This document shows, one piece after another, positions 50,793-59,488 of a DNA stretch of 64,000 nucleotides; position 1 is the stretch's first letter, and each line of letters opens with the position of its first letter. Location of the stretch: contig DYIZ01000007.1 in assembly GCA_020723385.1 (NCBI GenBank), positions 16,640 through 80,639 of the forward strand. Reading direction: 5' to 3'. This DNA is from Candidatus Aquidulcis sp. Its GTDB lineage: Bacteria; Chloroflexota; Anaerolineae; Anaerolineales; UBA4823. Position numbers and translations under genes: made by a program. The notes under the pieces are model-generated. The model worked only from the letters and a program-made list of their open reading frames with translations. It was not told where the DNA came from and did not search any database.

Positions 50793-53700
50793 TTATTTCT
50801 TGCGCCTGCGGATCATGGCAACCAGAACGGCGCCAATCGCTACCGCGCCTGCGCCCAGCCCGACGTACAGCAGTGGGGAGGTTGTCGTTGCGGGCGCTTC
50901 GGCGGGCGTCTCGGTGGCGGCAGGGGCGACCACTGGTTGTGTGGCTTCGGGTTCACCGGCTGGCTCGGTGGTTGGCTCCGCCTCGGATGGCGGCTGATAG
51001 CCGGGCTGCGGGGCAACGAACACAGCCGCGGTGCGACCGGGTACAGTCAGCGCGCCGGCGGCAGAGTCGAAACTCGCGCTCTGCACCACCGCATCCACTG
51101 AGGATTTTTGTATTGGGTGCAGCTCCAACGCCAGGCCAGCCAGTGTGCTATCGGTGAAGGCGACCACACCATCGGTCGCATTGAACACAACCACGATGTG
51201 CGTCACCGCCGGGTCGATGTCGTCGCCAACGGTATCGTCGAGCGTCATCACGATCACACCCGGAATCTGCTCTGCACCGGTGTTCAGGAAAGCCAGCCGC
51301 TGGTTGATCTCCTCCGCAGTTTGCAGGCGGAAGAGCGGCGATGACTTGCGGATTTGGAGCATCTCGCGGAAGTGAGCCGCGGCGAACTGGATATCCTCGG
51401 GTGAAGGCTTCAGCGCCGGGTTGCCGAGCAAGCCGCTCATCAGTTCCGTCGCATCGCTGCGGAAGTTAGGAAGGCCCACGCCCCAGTTGTTGGTCTGGTA
51501 GGTGAAATCCAGCCGGTTGAACCAATCGCCGGAGTTATAAGTGTTGCCGTCGAACGACTTGGATCGCAGCAGATCGTCGCCAGCATGGAAGAAGGGGATA
51601 CCCTGCGACATCAGCACCAGGCTGACGCCCAGGTTCGACATACGCACCCGCTCGCCAATCGTAACGCTGTCGGCGGCTTTGTACTGGATGGCGTCGAACA
51701 AGGTCTCGTTGTCATGGGCGGAGATGTAAACGATGTTCTCCTGCGGGTCTTTGGTGTAGGCGGCCGGGTTGCCATTGTAATCAAGCTGCACGCCGAAGAC
51801 GGATTTGCCCTGGTCGTTGACCAGCTTGTACCCTTCGAGATTTCCTGCCAGCCCGATGCGGATCCAATCCTCATAGTGAAGGAGCCTGGCGAGCTGGGCC
51901 TCCGCAGTGCCTTGATCGTAACCATTGGGGGCGTCGAACAACCCGGTGAGGAAACCCTGCTCCTGAACGGGATTGAACGGGCCGCCGCCGCGCGCCGCAT
52001 CACGCAGCCGGTCGTTGAAGGTGGCAATGCCCGTGCCGCCCAGGTTGAGCTGGATGGCGTTCTCGCCGCGGGCGTTTAGGGCGACTTCGCCGAAGTCCCA
52101 CCCTTCGCCGTAGATCAGGATTTTCGACCCGTCCACGCCGTCCTTGGTGAGCGTCAGAGCGTCGAGAGCGGCGCGCACGGCCTCCATGTTGAATTTCATG
52201 TGGTGACCCATCAGGTCGAAACGGAAGCCGTCTACTTTGTAGTATTTGGCCCACGTCACCAGAGAATCGATCATCAGCTTTTCCATCATGGCGTGTTCGG
52301 TGGCGGTGTTCTGGCAGCAGGTGCTGGTTTCCACACGGCCATCGGCGTTGAGGCGATGGTAGTAGCCGGGGACGACTTTATCGAGCACGGAATTAGCGTC
52401 TTGCCCGCTGGCATTGGTGTGGTTGTAGACCACATCCATCACCACACGCAGCCCGGCCTGGTTGAGCGCCTGCACCATCGAGCGGAACTCGACGATGCGG
52501 GTGGAACCATCGGGATTGGTAGCGTAGCTGCCTTCGGGGGTGGTGTAGTGGAGGGGATCATACCCCCAGTTGAAGCCATCGCTGGCAATAACCTGACCCA
52601 CGGCGAGCCGCTGCTGGTCGGAGTTGGGGGCGTAAGTCGCTAGCAGCGCGTCATCCACCGTTAGCCAGGTGGATTTATCTTCGTTGACGCTGGCGATATC
52701 GAAAGCGGGGAGCAGGTGAATGTGTGTCAGCCCGGCTTCGGCCAATGCCTTGAGGTGCTTCATCCCGTTGGAATCCTGTTCAGTGAAGGCCAGGTAAGTG
52801 CCGCGTTCTGCCTCGGGTACACTCGTATCGTAGATGCTGAAATCACGGATGTGCAGCTCGTAAAGCACAGCATCCTCGAAAACGGTCAGCGGCGGCTTTT
52901 GCACCGTATCCCAACCGGACGGCGCAAGCGCCGGGTCTTCCAGGTTGACAATCTGGCTGCGCCGGCTGTTCATTGAAAGGCTGAAAGAGTAGGGATCGGT
53001 GACCAGGTTGTGCTCCACCTTCCCGGTGCGCGGGACGAAGACTTCCACTTCGTATAGATAAAACTTGCCGGTCCAGGAGGCCTCTCCGGCCACGCTCCAC
53101 ACCCCGGTTTTGGCATCGAGCGCCAGCGGGAAGGTCTGATCTGCATCGGTGGTGGAGTCATCATATAGGTGCAGCGTCACCGATTGGGCGGTAGGCGCCC
53201 ACACCCGGAGGGTGGGAGCATCTCCGTCGAAGCTGATCCCAAGCGGCCCAGAATAGGCGAACAAATCATCGAGCACGCCGGGGATTTGGACCCCAGCCGC
53301 ATCGGCCAGCTTACCGTTTGCGTCGAACATCGCTATAACGATCTGGCTTTTGAGGATTTCGGGTATCTTGGCAAGGTTGTCAGCCCCGACTTTGAGCGGG
53401 ACGGTATCCTTGATGTACGGGAATTTGACAGCCAGGGTGTACTCGATTCCGCTGTGGGTGTATTCGAGCGGGATAGATTGACCGCCGCTGAGCTTGCCGG
53501 GTTCGAGGCGAATCCCACCTTCGGGGTCGTAGTAAAGCGCAAAGGTCGCGCCGTCTGGGGGTGTGACATCCCAGGCAATGGTGTCATCTCTGACCCAGTG
53601 AGCTTTTTGCTTGTTGATGTCGCCCTTGGGCGCGCCCTCGGAGCTGATGGTGAGGGTGTGTGAGCTGGGATCGTAACCGAAGAACATTTCTTGTCCATTT

Positions 53701-55004
53701 TTGGGCACATTGAAGGCGATGGGTGTGCCATTGGCTTCGCCGTTCGCGCCGTAAACTTCGTCCATCGTTTCGTTGATGGCTACCTGGGCGACGTAATCAC
53801 CGGCAGGGATCAGGTCGGTGGCGAAAATGTACAATCCGTCGCCGTCAGGGTCTTGCAGCCAGGAGCGCAGGCAGCCGGGGTCGTTATCGTTGTTGCAGCC
53901 CATTTCGCTCTGGAAATCGCCGAATGCCACCGCAATCGGGTAGTTGAAGCTGTCGGCGACCCAATGGGTTTCGTTGTTGAAGTAGAACTTGACATCGGTC
54001 GGCTCGGCGACAACGAGCGGGATGTCCGCTCCGCCAGCCTGGGCGTTGATGCCGTAGTTAACCGCCCAACCGCCGTCGAGAGCCACTTTGTAGCGGGAGC
54101 CTTTTTGATCCTGGTCATCTCCGGGCTGAATATTGAACGTGCCTTGCCAGATGCCGTCTTCTTCGTCGTAAACCAGGGCGGTATTGGCGCAGTCGGGCTG
54201 CCAGTCGCCGGAGCAGCCATTTTCCGATTGCAGCGTGCCGGGGATGACGACGAGATTCGGCTGCGGCGTGGTCGGCTTACCCGAGCCAGCGGCGATGGTG
54301 AGCAGGTTGGTGGCGGTATCGAACTTGAAGCTGGTGGAGTCGCCGTTTTTGTCCACCACAAAGGGGATATTGGCGCCGTCTTTAGCGCCATCCGCGCCGT
54401 AGTTCAACGTCCAGGATTCATCGAGAGCCACTTTAGCCTCGTAACTCCCGGCAGGGATGTTGTCGGTGGTGAATTCGTAAACGCCGTCGCCGTCGGGGTC
54501 TTGCAGCCAGGAGCGCAGGCAGTCGGGCTGCCAATCGCCGGGGCAGCCGATCTCATCCTGGAAGCTGCCCGGCACGTTGGCGACGATGGAATTCACGCTG
54601 TCGGCGACCCAGTGGGTTTCGTTGCTGTAGCTGAATTTGACGCGAGCGTCGGCGGCGAGCGAGAGCTTGATATTTTCGCCGTTCGCAGCCGCGCCTGCGC
54701 CGTAGTTCTCATCCCACGTGCCGTTGAGGGCGGCTTTATACTCATATTCGCCAGCGGGCAGATCGAAGCTCGCCTGCCACAGATCGTCATCGGCGTCGTA
54801 GATGAGGGCGGTCTCGGCGCATTCTGGCATCCAATCGCCCGAGCAGCCGAGCTTGCTTTGAATCGTGCCGGCGACAATCACCGTCTCGGGAGCAGCTTCC
54901 TGGCTGACGGAATGGGCTGCAGCCGCGCTGGCAATGCCGAAGATCAGGCCGGCAAGCAGCAAAAGTGGCAGCACGCGTTTGAGTGGAAAGGGATTTTGTC
55001 TCAT
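50793..55004 (-). CDS. pulA: Surface-anchored pullulanase with four X25 modules
   Basis: A 1403-residue exported enzyme. The ATG at 55004 has GAGGAG 8 nt upstream; residues 1-30 are a signal peptide. Four X25-type modules (about 41-137, 138-240, 247-353, 354-455) alternate in an A-B-A-B pattern: modules 1 and 3 share TALIYD/TALVYD and NETHWVADS, modules 2 and 4 share LRSWLQDPDGDG. Then come a pullulanase N2 domain (about 460-575), a CBM48-like domain (LRVWAPTAQSVTLHLYDD) and the GH13 barrel with YELHIRDFS, DVVYNHTN, DGFRFDLMGHH, ILIYGEGWDFG and YISAHDNETLFD. A Pro/Thr/Glu-rich stalk and a final helix plus RRRKK anchor it in the membrane. It debranches alpha-1,6 links of pullulan, glycogen or starch outside the cell. 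Confidence 0.93.
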   Translation of the reverse strand: MRQNPFPLKRVLPLLLLAGLIFGIASAAAAHSVSQEAAPETVIVAGTIQSKLGCSGDWMPECAETALIYDADDDLWQASFDLPAGEYEYKAALNGTWDENYGAGAAANGENIKLSLAADARVKFSYSNETHWVADSVNSIVANVPGSFQDEIGCPGDWQPDCLRSWLQDPDGDGVYEFTTDNIPAGSYEAKVALDESWTLNYGADGAKDGANIPFVVDKNGDSTSFKFDTATNLLTIAAGSGKPTTPQPNLVVIPGTLQSENGCSGDWQPDCANTALVYDEEDGIWQGTFNIQPGDDQDQKGSRYKVALDGGWAVNYGINAQAGGADIPLVVAEPTDVKFYFNNETHWVADSFNYPIAVAFGDFQSEMGCNNDNDPGCLRSWLQDPDGDGLYIFATDLIPAGDYVAQVAINETMDEVYGANGEANGTPIAFNVPKNGQEMFFGYDPSSHTLTISSEGAPKGDINKQKAHWVRDDTIAWDVTPPDGATFALYYDPEGGIRLEPGKLSGGQSIPLEYTHSGIEYTLAVKFPYIKDTVPLKVGADNLAKIPEILKSQIVIAMFDANGKLADAAGVQIPGVLDDLFAYSGPLGISFDGDAPTLRVWAPTAQSVTLHLYDDSTTDADQTFPLALDAKTGVWSVAGEASWTGKFYLYEVEVFVPRTGKVEHNLVTDPYSFSLSMNSRRSQIVNLEDPALAPSGWDTVQKPPLTVFEDAVLYELHIRDFSIYDTSVPEAERGTYLAFTEQDSNGMKHLKALAEAGLTHIHLLPAFDIASVNEDKSTWLTVDDALLATYAPNSDQQRLAVGQVIASDGFNWGYDPLHYTTPEGSYATNPDGSTRIVEFRSMVQALNQAGLRVVMDVVYNHTNASGQDANSVLDKVVPGYYHRLNADGRVETSTCCQNTATEHAMMEKLMIDSLVTWAKYYKVDGFRFDLMGHHMKFNMEAVRAALDALTLTKDGVDGSKILIYGEGWDFGEVALNARGENAIQLNLGGTGIATFNDRLRDAARGGGPFNPVQEQGFLTGLFDAPNGYDQGTAEAQLARLLHYEDWIRIGLAGNLEGYKLVNDQGKSVFGVQLDYNGNPAAYTKDPQENIVYISAHDNETLFDAIQYKAADSVTIGERVRMSNLGVSLVLMSQGIPFFHAGDDLLRSKSFDGNTYNSGDWFNRLDFTYQTNNWGVGLPNFRSDATELMSGLLGNPALKPSPEDIQFAAAHFREMLQIRKSSPLFRLQTAEEINQRLAFLNTGAEQIPGVIVMTLDDTVGDDIDPAVTHIVVVFNATDGVVAFTDSTLAGLALELHPIQKSSVDAVVQSASFDSAAGALTVPGRTAAVFVAPQPGYQPPSEAEPTTEPAGEPEATQPVVAPAATETPAEAPATTTSPLLYVGLGAGAVAIGAVLVAMIRRRKK

Positions 55005-55065
55005 GGTTTTCTCCTCGGGGAATAGTTGCTTATGAATTGGATCTTTGCATTTTGTGAAGGATTTG

Positions 55066-55157
55066 GAGTCCGCTAATCGGGCGGTTTTTACCCGCCTTCG
55101 CCAATCTTCGCGAATATGCACCATGATTAGCGCCGATTAGCGAGGATTGGCGGACTC
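55066..55157. repeat. Imperfect inverted repeat upstream of the pullulanase gene
   Basis: GAGTCCGCTAATC (55066-55078) is complementary, with one mismatch, to GATTGGCGGACTC (55145-55157). Between them lie further related words (GATTAGCGCCGATTAGCG). The element fills the gap between the carotenoid gene stop and the pullulanase start, so it may work as terminator or mRNA leader structure. It also looks like a dispersed repeat, but no second copy is in the window. Confidence 0.5.
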
Positions 55158-55197
55158 TTTTCTGGTTTAAACGGATCAGGGTTTTGGATAATCTCTT

Positions 55198-56094
55198 TCA
55201 GCTATCTGCCTTCTCGACTTGCTGCGCCCAGCCAGAGCCGAGCAGCGTGGCCAGCCCGCGTTGGACGAGGTTGACATTGGTTAGCGCAATGGTCAGGAAA
55301 GGCCCCATCGCCAGCATCCCCACCAGGGCTACGTCCGGCCGCTGCAAGATCGAGATGCTCACTCCGAAGGAAGTCAGGAAGAGCGCCGCGTACAGCGTCA
55401 ACGGGCCATAGATCGAGAGATTGAGCGACTGGCGCGGCTGGGGCACAGTGCTGGCGATTGCCCGGTAAACCAGGTTGATGGCGAAAGCCACCCCCATCCA
55501 GCCCAGGAAATTCTGGATAGGCACGCCATTTTGCAAATAGGGCACATACGCCCCGCCGTCGTGCCACACCCACCAGCCCTGGCTGACCGCAATCGGGTCA
55601 ATCATCATATCCCAGGCGGTTGTTGCCAGCGCGCCGATAACGGCCATCCACACGAAAGACGGCAGCCGCTTCAGCCAGGAGACCGACCGGTTGTCCAACG
55701 AGGGTGAGAGAACATCGGTGATGCAGAAAGCAGCGTAAATAATCGGCTCCCAAGCCAGCGCCGCCAGGAACGGCACCCCGAAGAGCTGGATGCCCAATGC
55801 TGATGTGTAGTGATACCGTCCGAAGATCAACCCGAAGTTGACGCCCAGCGCCTCGGCGGTAAAAGCCATCACGAACGACAGGCCGAACATCAACAGGCTG
55901 CGCTTCCAGCCTTTGGTGAGCACCGCATGCCAGACGACGAATACCAGCAGAGCCGCCACAAACCCGATGAGAAATTCCACCCGAAAGGGGATACGCATGC
56001 CGAGCAGGATGTTCAGCACAATCAGGAAAACCGAAACGATGGTGACAACGGATAAGTAAACAAAAGGATTACGGTCACGTTGGTCGGTGTTCAT
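55198..56094 (-). CDS. Carotenoid biosynthesis membrane protein (CruF-like)
   Basis: A 298-residue membrane protein with about seven to eight helices. The words FTAEALGVNFGLIFGRYHYT (about 80-99), WDMMIDPIAVSQGWWVW (about 160-176) and GVPIQNFLGWMGVA (about 190-203) match the carotenoid biosynthesis/CruF family, whose known members hydrate the end of acyclic carotenoids (C-1',2' hydratase). The gene begins 7 nt after the geranylgeranyl-reductase-like gene, so they form a two-gene operon acting on isoprenoid chains. The precise product is not known. Confidence 0.85.
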   Translation of the reverse strand: MNTDQRDRNPFVYLSVVTIVSVFLIVLNILLGMRIPFRVEFLIGFVAALLVFVVWHAVLTKGWKRSLLMFGLSFVMAFTAEALGVNFGLIFGRYHYTSALGIQLFGVPFLAALAWEPIIYAAFCITDVLSPSLDNRSVSWLKRLPSFVWMAVIGALATTAWDMMIDPIAVSQGWWVWHDGGAYVPYLQNGVPIQNFLGWMGVAFAINLVYRAIASTVPQPRQSLNLSIYGPLTLYAALFLTSFGVSISILQRPDVALVGMLAMGPFLTIALTNVNLVQRGLATLLGSGWAQQVEKADS

Positions 56095-56101
56095 AGATGA
56101 G

Positions 56102-57253
56102 TTAACCTCGTTTGAGAGAATCGGCGATGATATTGGGAAAGCTTCGCAAGAGCGCCATCAATAACTGCTGAAAGTTGAAATCCCCGCGCAGCACCCCGAA
56201 AACCGCGGTTTTCATCATATTGCTCTTGCGCAAGAGCTGTGAGCACAACCAGGGGAACTGATATACGAGCCTGGCAAATAATTGAGCGTAGGAGAACTGC
56301 CGGACGATCTCAGCGTTGACACGGGTGGAATACTCGCTCAGATCGGGCTGGCTGCTTTCTATCGCTGTGGCGATAACATCAGCCGCGATGTGCGCGCTGA
56401 GAATGGCGTAATAAATGCCCTCGCCGATCCAAGGGTCAGCCAGGTTAGCCGCGTCGCCAACCAGCAGCACTCGGTCTTTGTGGAGCGGCGCTTTCCGACC
56501 GCCGAGCGGGATTTGATGACCTTTGACGCTGATCATTTGGTTCTCTTGCAGGATGGATTGGCTGGCGATGTAGCGTTTGAGGATTTTTTGGATTCCGACA
56601 GCTTTACCCGGTCTGGCTTGATAAACGCCCACCGAAAGGTGATCGCGTTTCGGGAAAACCCATCCGTAGCCGTTAGGGATCGCGCCAAAATCGAAGGTGG
56701 CGTAAGGTCCCTGGGCTGTGATAGCCGAAGCCGGTACAGCCAGCTCCGCCTCGATGGCGACGCCGGTCTTCCGGTGTGGCAGCAGCCCCATCGAGCGGGC
56801 GACGACGCTGTTGACCCCATCGGCGCCGGCCAGCATCCGGGCGGAAATGTCGCCAGCGGCTGTGTTTACCCTCACCAAACCATCCGAGACGCCGACTTGC
56901 GAGACGGACTGCCCGGTCAGCAAGTGAGCATCTTGCTGGACAGCCTGTTGGACCAGAAAGTGGTCGAATTGAGCGCGCATAACCGTGCTGGCAACCGATG
57001 GATGGACGTTGACTTCGGTGATCGGTTTCCCGGCGTAGCTCAGAATCCCCCCGGCAGCAGTTACTTCCAGCGCCGGGCTGGCATCGAACGGCAGGAGCTT
57101 GATGGCTTTGGACGTGACCCCACCGCCGCACACCTTATAACGGGGCAGGGTAGACTTTTCGAGTATGAGCACATCCATCCCGCGTTTCGCCAGCAAATAA
57201 GCCAAAACAGCTCCTGCCGGTCCCGCGCCAACCACGATCACATCATAAATCAA
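56102..57253 (-). CDS. Geranylgeranyl-reductase-family FAD protein
   Basis: A 383-residue flavoprotein. A TTG at 57253 is chosen because AGGAGG sits 6 nt upstream and the Rossmann site YDVIVVGAGPAGAVLAYLLA starts two residues later; an ATG at 57280 would add nine residues and place the ribosome site inside the gene. Family words seen: LPRYKVCGGGV (about 38-48), GADGVNSVVAR, YGWVFPKRDHLSVGVY and the second FAD contact LLVGDAANLADPWIGEGI. These enzymes reduce double bonds of geranylgeranyl chains on chlorophyll, quinones or archaeal-type lipids, using NADPH or ferredoxin. Context with the CruF-like gene suggests a carotenoid or isoprenoid role. Confidence 0.85.
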   Translation of the reverse strand: MIYDVIVVGAGPAGAVLAYLLAKRGMDVLILEKSTLPRYKVCGGGVTSKAIKLLPFDASPALEVTAAGGILSYAGKPITEVNVHPSVASTVMRAQFDHFLVQQAVQQDAHLLTGQSVSQVGVSDGLVRVNTAAGDISARMLAGADGVNSVVARSMGLLPHRKTGVAIEAELAVPASAITAQGPYATFDFGAIPNGYGWVFPKRDHLSVGVYQARPGKAVGIQKILKRYIASQSILQENQMISVKGHQIPLGGRKAPLHKDRVLLVGDAANLADPWIGEGIYYAILSAHIAADVIATAIESSQPDLSEYSTRVNAEIVRQFSYAQLFARLVYQFPWLCSQLLRKSNMMKTAVFGVLRGDFNFQQLLMALLRSFPNIIADSLKRG

Positions 57254-57345
57254 GTCGCTCCTCCTGTCTCGATTGGGCATTGTACCCTACATTTTACATT
57301 CGAGGGGATTAACGATGATATTGAGTGCTGCGGAAAACTATCCAG

Positions 57346-57382
57346 AAAGACTCCCGGAGTTTCCAAAACTCCGGGAGTCTTT
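57346..57382 (-). repeat. Palindromic repeat, copy C
   Basis: Same 17-bp stem and CCA loop as copy B. It lies between the helicase stop and the oxidoreductase start, just past a separate terminator (57394-57433), so here two terminator-like hairpins stand in series. Confidence 0.85.
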
Positions 57383-57393
57383 GCCAGTAAACT

Positions 57394-57433
57394 AAAAACA
57401 GGTTTCAGCCGGGCTAGACCGAAACCTGTTTTT
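57394..57433. terminator. Terminator after the DEAD-box helicase gene
   Basis: AAAAACAGGTTTC (57394-57406) pairs perfectly with GAAACCTGTTTTT (57421-57433), loop of 14 nt. T-run on both strands; it ends the leftward helicase transcript. Confidence 0.9.
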
Positions 57434-57476
57434 CGTTATTTTCCAGTCAGGCCGAAATTATTCGGTATTCAATGAT

Positions 57477-59198
57477 TCAACTTGCCAGTTTCAGCATGAC
57501 GGATTTGCCCCGCAATTGATACTTGCCGTCGCTTGCCTTGAGTACCCGCCGAACGTGCTTCTCGGCGACATCTATGAAAGTATGTTCTTTTTGGATATCA
57601 ATCGCGCCGATAGCCCGGCCCGGAATACCCACTTCGCTGGCTATTGCTCCAACGACATCACGAGGGAGAATGCCATGCGCTTTCCCCAGATTCATTTGCA
57701 GCCGGATCATGCCTGGTTCTTGCTGAGGTTTGTCGCGACGCGAATGCGGGGTGGATGGCTTTCTAGACGGGTAGCTCTGCCATTCTCTCTCTTTGTAAAG
57801 AGGGATTTTCTTTTCAATATCGGAGAGCTTTTTATTACCGGTTTTTAGCCGGATGGCGCGCGAGCCGGTGCGATCTGCCGAGGGGGCAATAATATCCTGG
57901 GCTGAAATTTCGCTTTCGCTTGCCCGCGCCAGTTGGATTGCCGCGGCAGCGATGTCCATCAGGTCGGTTTGGGTTTCTGCTAATTGGGCGATCAGGGCGC
58001 GTTCGCGGCTGATGTCGCTCTTACCAAGCTGGCTGACCAACCGCTGTAAAAACCGCTCATCCCGCCGGGCCAGGATCGCGTCGCGGCTCGGAACCTGGCA
58101 TTCGGAGATCGCCTGATGTGTATAAGCTTCGATCTGATTCAACCGGTTGCGTTCGTGGGGGCTGACCAGGGTAATGGCGATCCCTTTGCGGCCTGCACGT
58201 CCCGTGCGCCCAATGCGGTGGACGTATTCTTCGGCCTGTTCTGGCGCATCGTAGTTGAAAACGTGCGAGACATTCTCGATATCCAATCCACGTGCGGCGA
58301 CATCTGTTGCGACCATCAGTGAAATGGCCTGCTGCCGGAAACGGTTGAGAACGAACTCCCGTTTGGCCTGGTTCAAATCGCCGTGCAATGACTCGGCTGT
58401 GTAACCGCGTTGGTTTAGCTCGTCGGCAAGCAACTGAGCGCCGGCTTTGGTACGGGCGAAGATCAGGGCGCTGTTGACATCTTCGGCTTCGAGTAAACGG
58501 GTCAGGGCGTCAAGCTTGTGCTTGGGGTGGACTCGGTAATACCGCTGTTCAGTTTCAGCCACTGTGGGCCGCTTGGGGTTGATGGTGATCTTATGCGGTG
58601 CGGTGATGTAACGGTCGGCCAGTTTGCATACAGCATTCGGCAGGGTGGCGGAGAAAAGCGACATTTGCCGTTCTGCCGGGATCTGCGCCATGATCGTTTC
58701 GACATCCTCGATGAAACCCATCTCCAGCATTTCGTCGGCCTCATCCAATACCAGGTAACGCACCTGGCTTAGGTCCAGAACTTTCTGGCGCAGCAAATCC
58801 AGCAGGCGTCCAGGCGTCCCAACCACCACGTCTACGCCAAGCTTGATCTGGCGGGTTTGCAGGTAATAGGGCTGCCCTCCGTAAACGGCGAGGATGCGCG
58901 CGGAAGTGTGTTGTGCCATCCGGGTGCTGGCTTCGGCTACCTGGATAGCCAGCTCGCGGGTTGGCGCTAAAATCAAGGCCTGGATTGCGCCTTTTCCGGG
59001 TTGGATTTGTTGCAGCATCGGCAGTGCGTAGGCGGCAGTTTTGCCGGTGCCGGTCTGGGCCTGCCCAATCACATTACGCCCCTCCAACAGGGCGGGAATT
59101 GCAGCCTGCTGAATTGGGGTGGGCTGCTCGAAACCCAATGTTTCGACTACCTGGACGAATTGCGGCAGCAGGCCTAAATTTTCAAAGGGTGAAACCAT
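57477..59198 (-). CDS. DEAD-box RNA helicase with DbpA-type RNA-binding domain
   Basis: A 573-residue ATP-dependent RNA helicase starting MVSPFENLGL at an ATG with AGGAG 7 nt upstream. All core motifs are present: Q motif (FEQPTPIQ), AQTGTGKT, PTRELA, VLDEADEML, FSATLP, VATDVAARGLDI and HRIGRTGRAG. A basic linker (roughly 440-495) leads to a C-terminal DbpA/CsdA-type RNA-binding domain (last 80 residues). Such helicases unwind short RNA duplexes in ribosome assembly, mRNA decay or cold adaptation. Its transcript begins far upstream (about 59340) and must pass a strong leader terminator, suggesting attenuation control. Confidence 0.93.
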   Translation of the reverse strand: MVSPFENLGLLPQFVQVVETLGFEQPTPIQQAAIPALLEGRNVIGQAQTGTGKTAAYALPMLQQIQPGKGAIQALILAPTRELAIQVAEASTRMAQHTSARILAVYGGQPYYLQTRQIKLGVDVVVGTPGRLLDLLRQKVLDLSQVRYLVLDEADEMLEMGFIEDVETIMAQIPAERQMSLFSATLPNAVCKLADRYITAPHKITINPKRPTVAETEQRYYRVHPKHKLDALTRLLEAEDVNSALIFARTKAGAQLLADELNQRGYTAESLHGDLNQAKREFVLNRFRQQAISLMVATDVAARGLDIENVSHVFNYDAPEQAEEYVHRIGRTGRAGRKGIAITLVSPHERNRLNQIEAYTHQAISECQVPSRDAILARRDERFLQRLVSQLGKSDISRERALIAQLAETQTDLMDIAAAAIQLARASESEISAQDIIAPSADRTGSRAIRLKTGNKKLSDIEKKIPLYKEREWQSYPSRKPSTPHSRRDKPQQEPGMIRLQMNLGKAHGILPRDVVGAIASEVGIPGRAIGAIDIQKEHTFIDVAEKHVRRVLKASDGKYQLRGKSVMLKLAS

Positions 59199-59265
59199 TC
59201 CATGTCTCCTGAATAATTCGAACGCAAATGCTGGCGAAAAACTATATCTTCCGAGCGATTGGCGC

Positions 59266-59297
59266 AAAAAAGCGCCTTGCCGAAACCGGCAAGGCGC
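59266..59297 (-). terminator. Leader terminator (attenuator) of the helicase gene
   Basis: On the minus strand GCGCCTTGCCG, loop GTTT, CGGCAAGGCGC is followed at once by six U residues (59271-59266): a textbook intrinsic terminator standing between the promoter (59346-59351) and the helicase start (59198). An earlier hairpin covers 59317-59341, right at the expected transcript start. No peptide-coding leader with a start codon is evident. Confidence 0.8.
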
Positions 59298-59345
59298 AAA
59301 ACCAAGCACGATCACTGCTCCAGCGGACTATCCGCCGGAGCGGGG

Positions 59346-59351
59346 ATTATA
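59346..59351 (-). promoter_or_regulatory. Extended -10 promoter of the helicase leader
   Basis: The minus strand reads TGGTATAAT, a consensus -10 with the TGn extension; no good -35 is seen, as is usual for extended -10 promoters. Transcription would begin near 59340. Confidence 0.7.
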
Positions 59352-59374
59352 CCACAATGGCAGAACCCTGGTGA

Positions 59375-59488
59375 TCAAAATCCAAAGTTGCCCCAATTCG
59401 TGCCCGAAAAGATCGAGCAGGCAAACACGATGAACAGAATCAGCAAGATCACGCCGCACCCGCAGCCGGAACAGGAAAGGCCTTTGCC
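59375..59488 (-). pseudogene. Possible 3' fragment of a small membrane protein gene
   Basis: In a frame different from the recombinase, the last 37 codons before a TGA at 59375 code for a Gly/Cys cluster (LSCSGCGCG), a hydrophobic helix (VILLILFIVFACSIF) and a short tail. No start codon is available in this frame before an upstream stop. It looks like the 3' end of a host gene cut by insertion of the recombinase element. The 5' part was not found on the other side within the window, so this stays tentative. Confidence 0.4.

Noticed and set aside
53691..55025. Long open frame (444 codons) antisense to the pullulanase X25 modules
   Set aside because: Low-complexity Gly/Val/Ala-rich translation with no domain, opposite well-defined modules.
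56282..57475. Open frame of 397 codons antisense to the geranylgeranyl-reductase-like gene
   Set aside because: Runs through the palindromic repeat and both terminators; the opposite strand carries a complete FAD enzyme.
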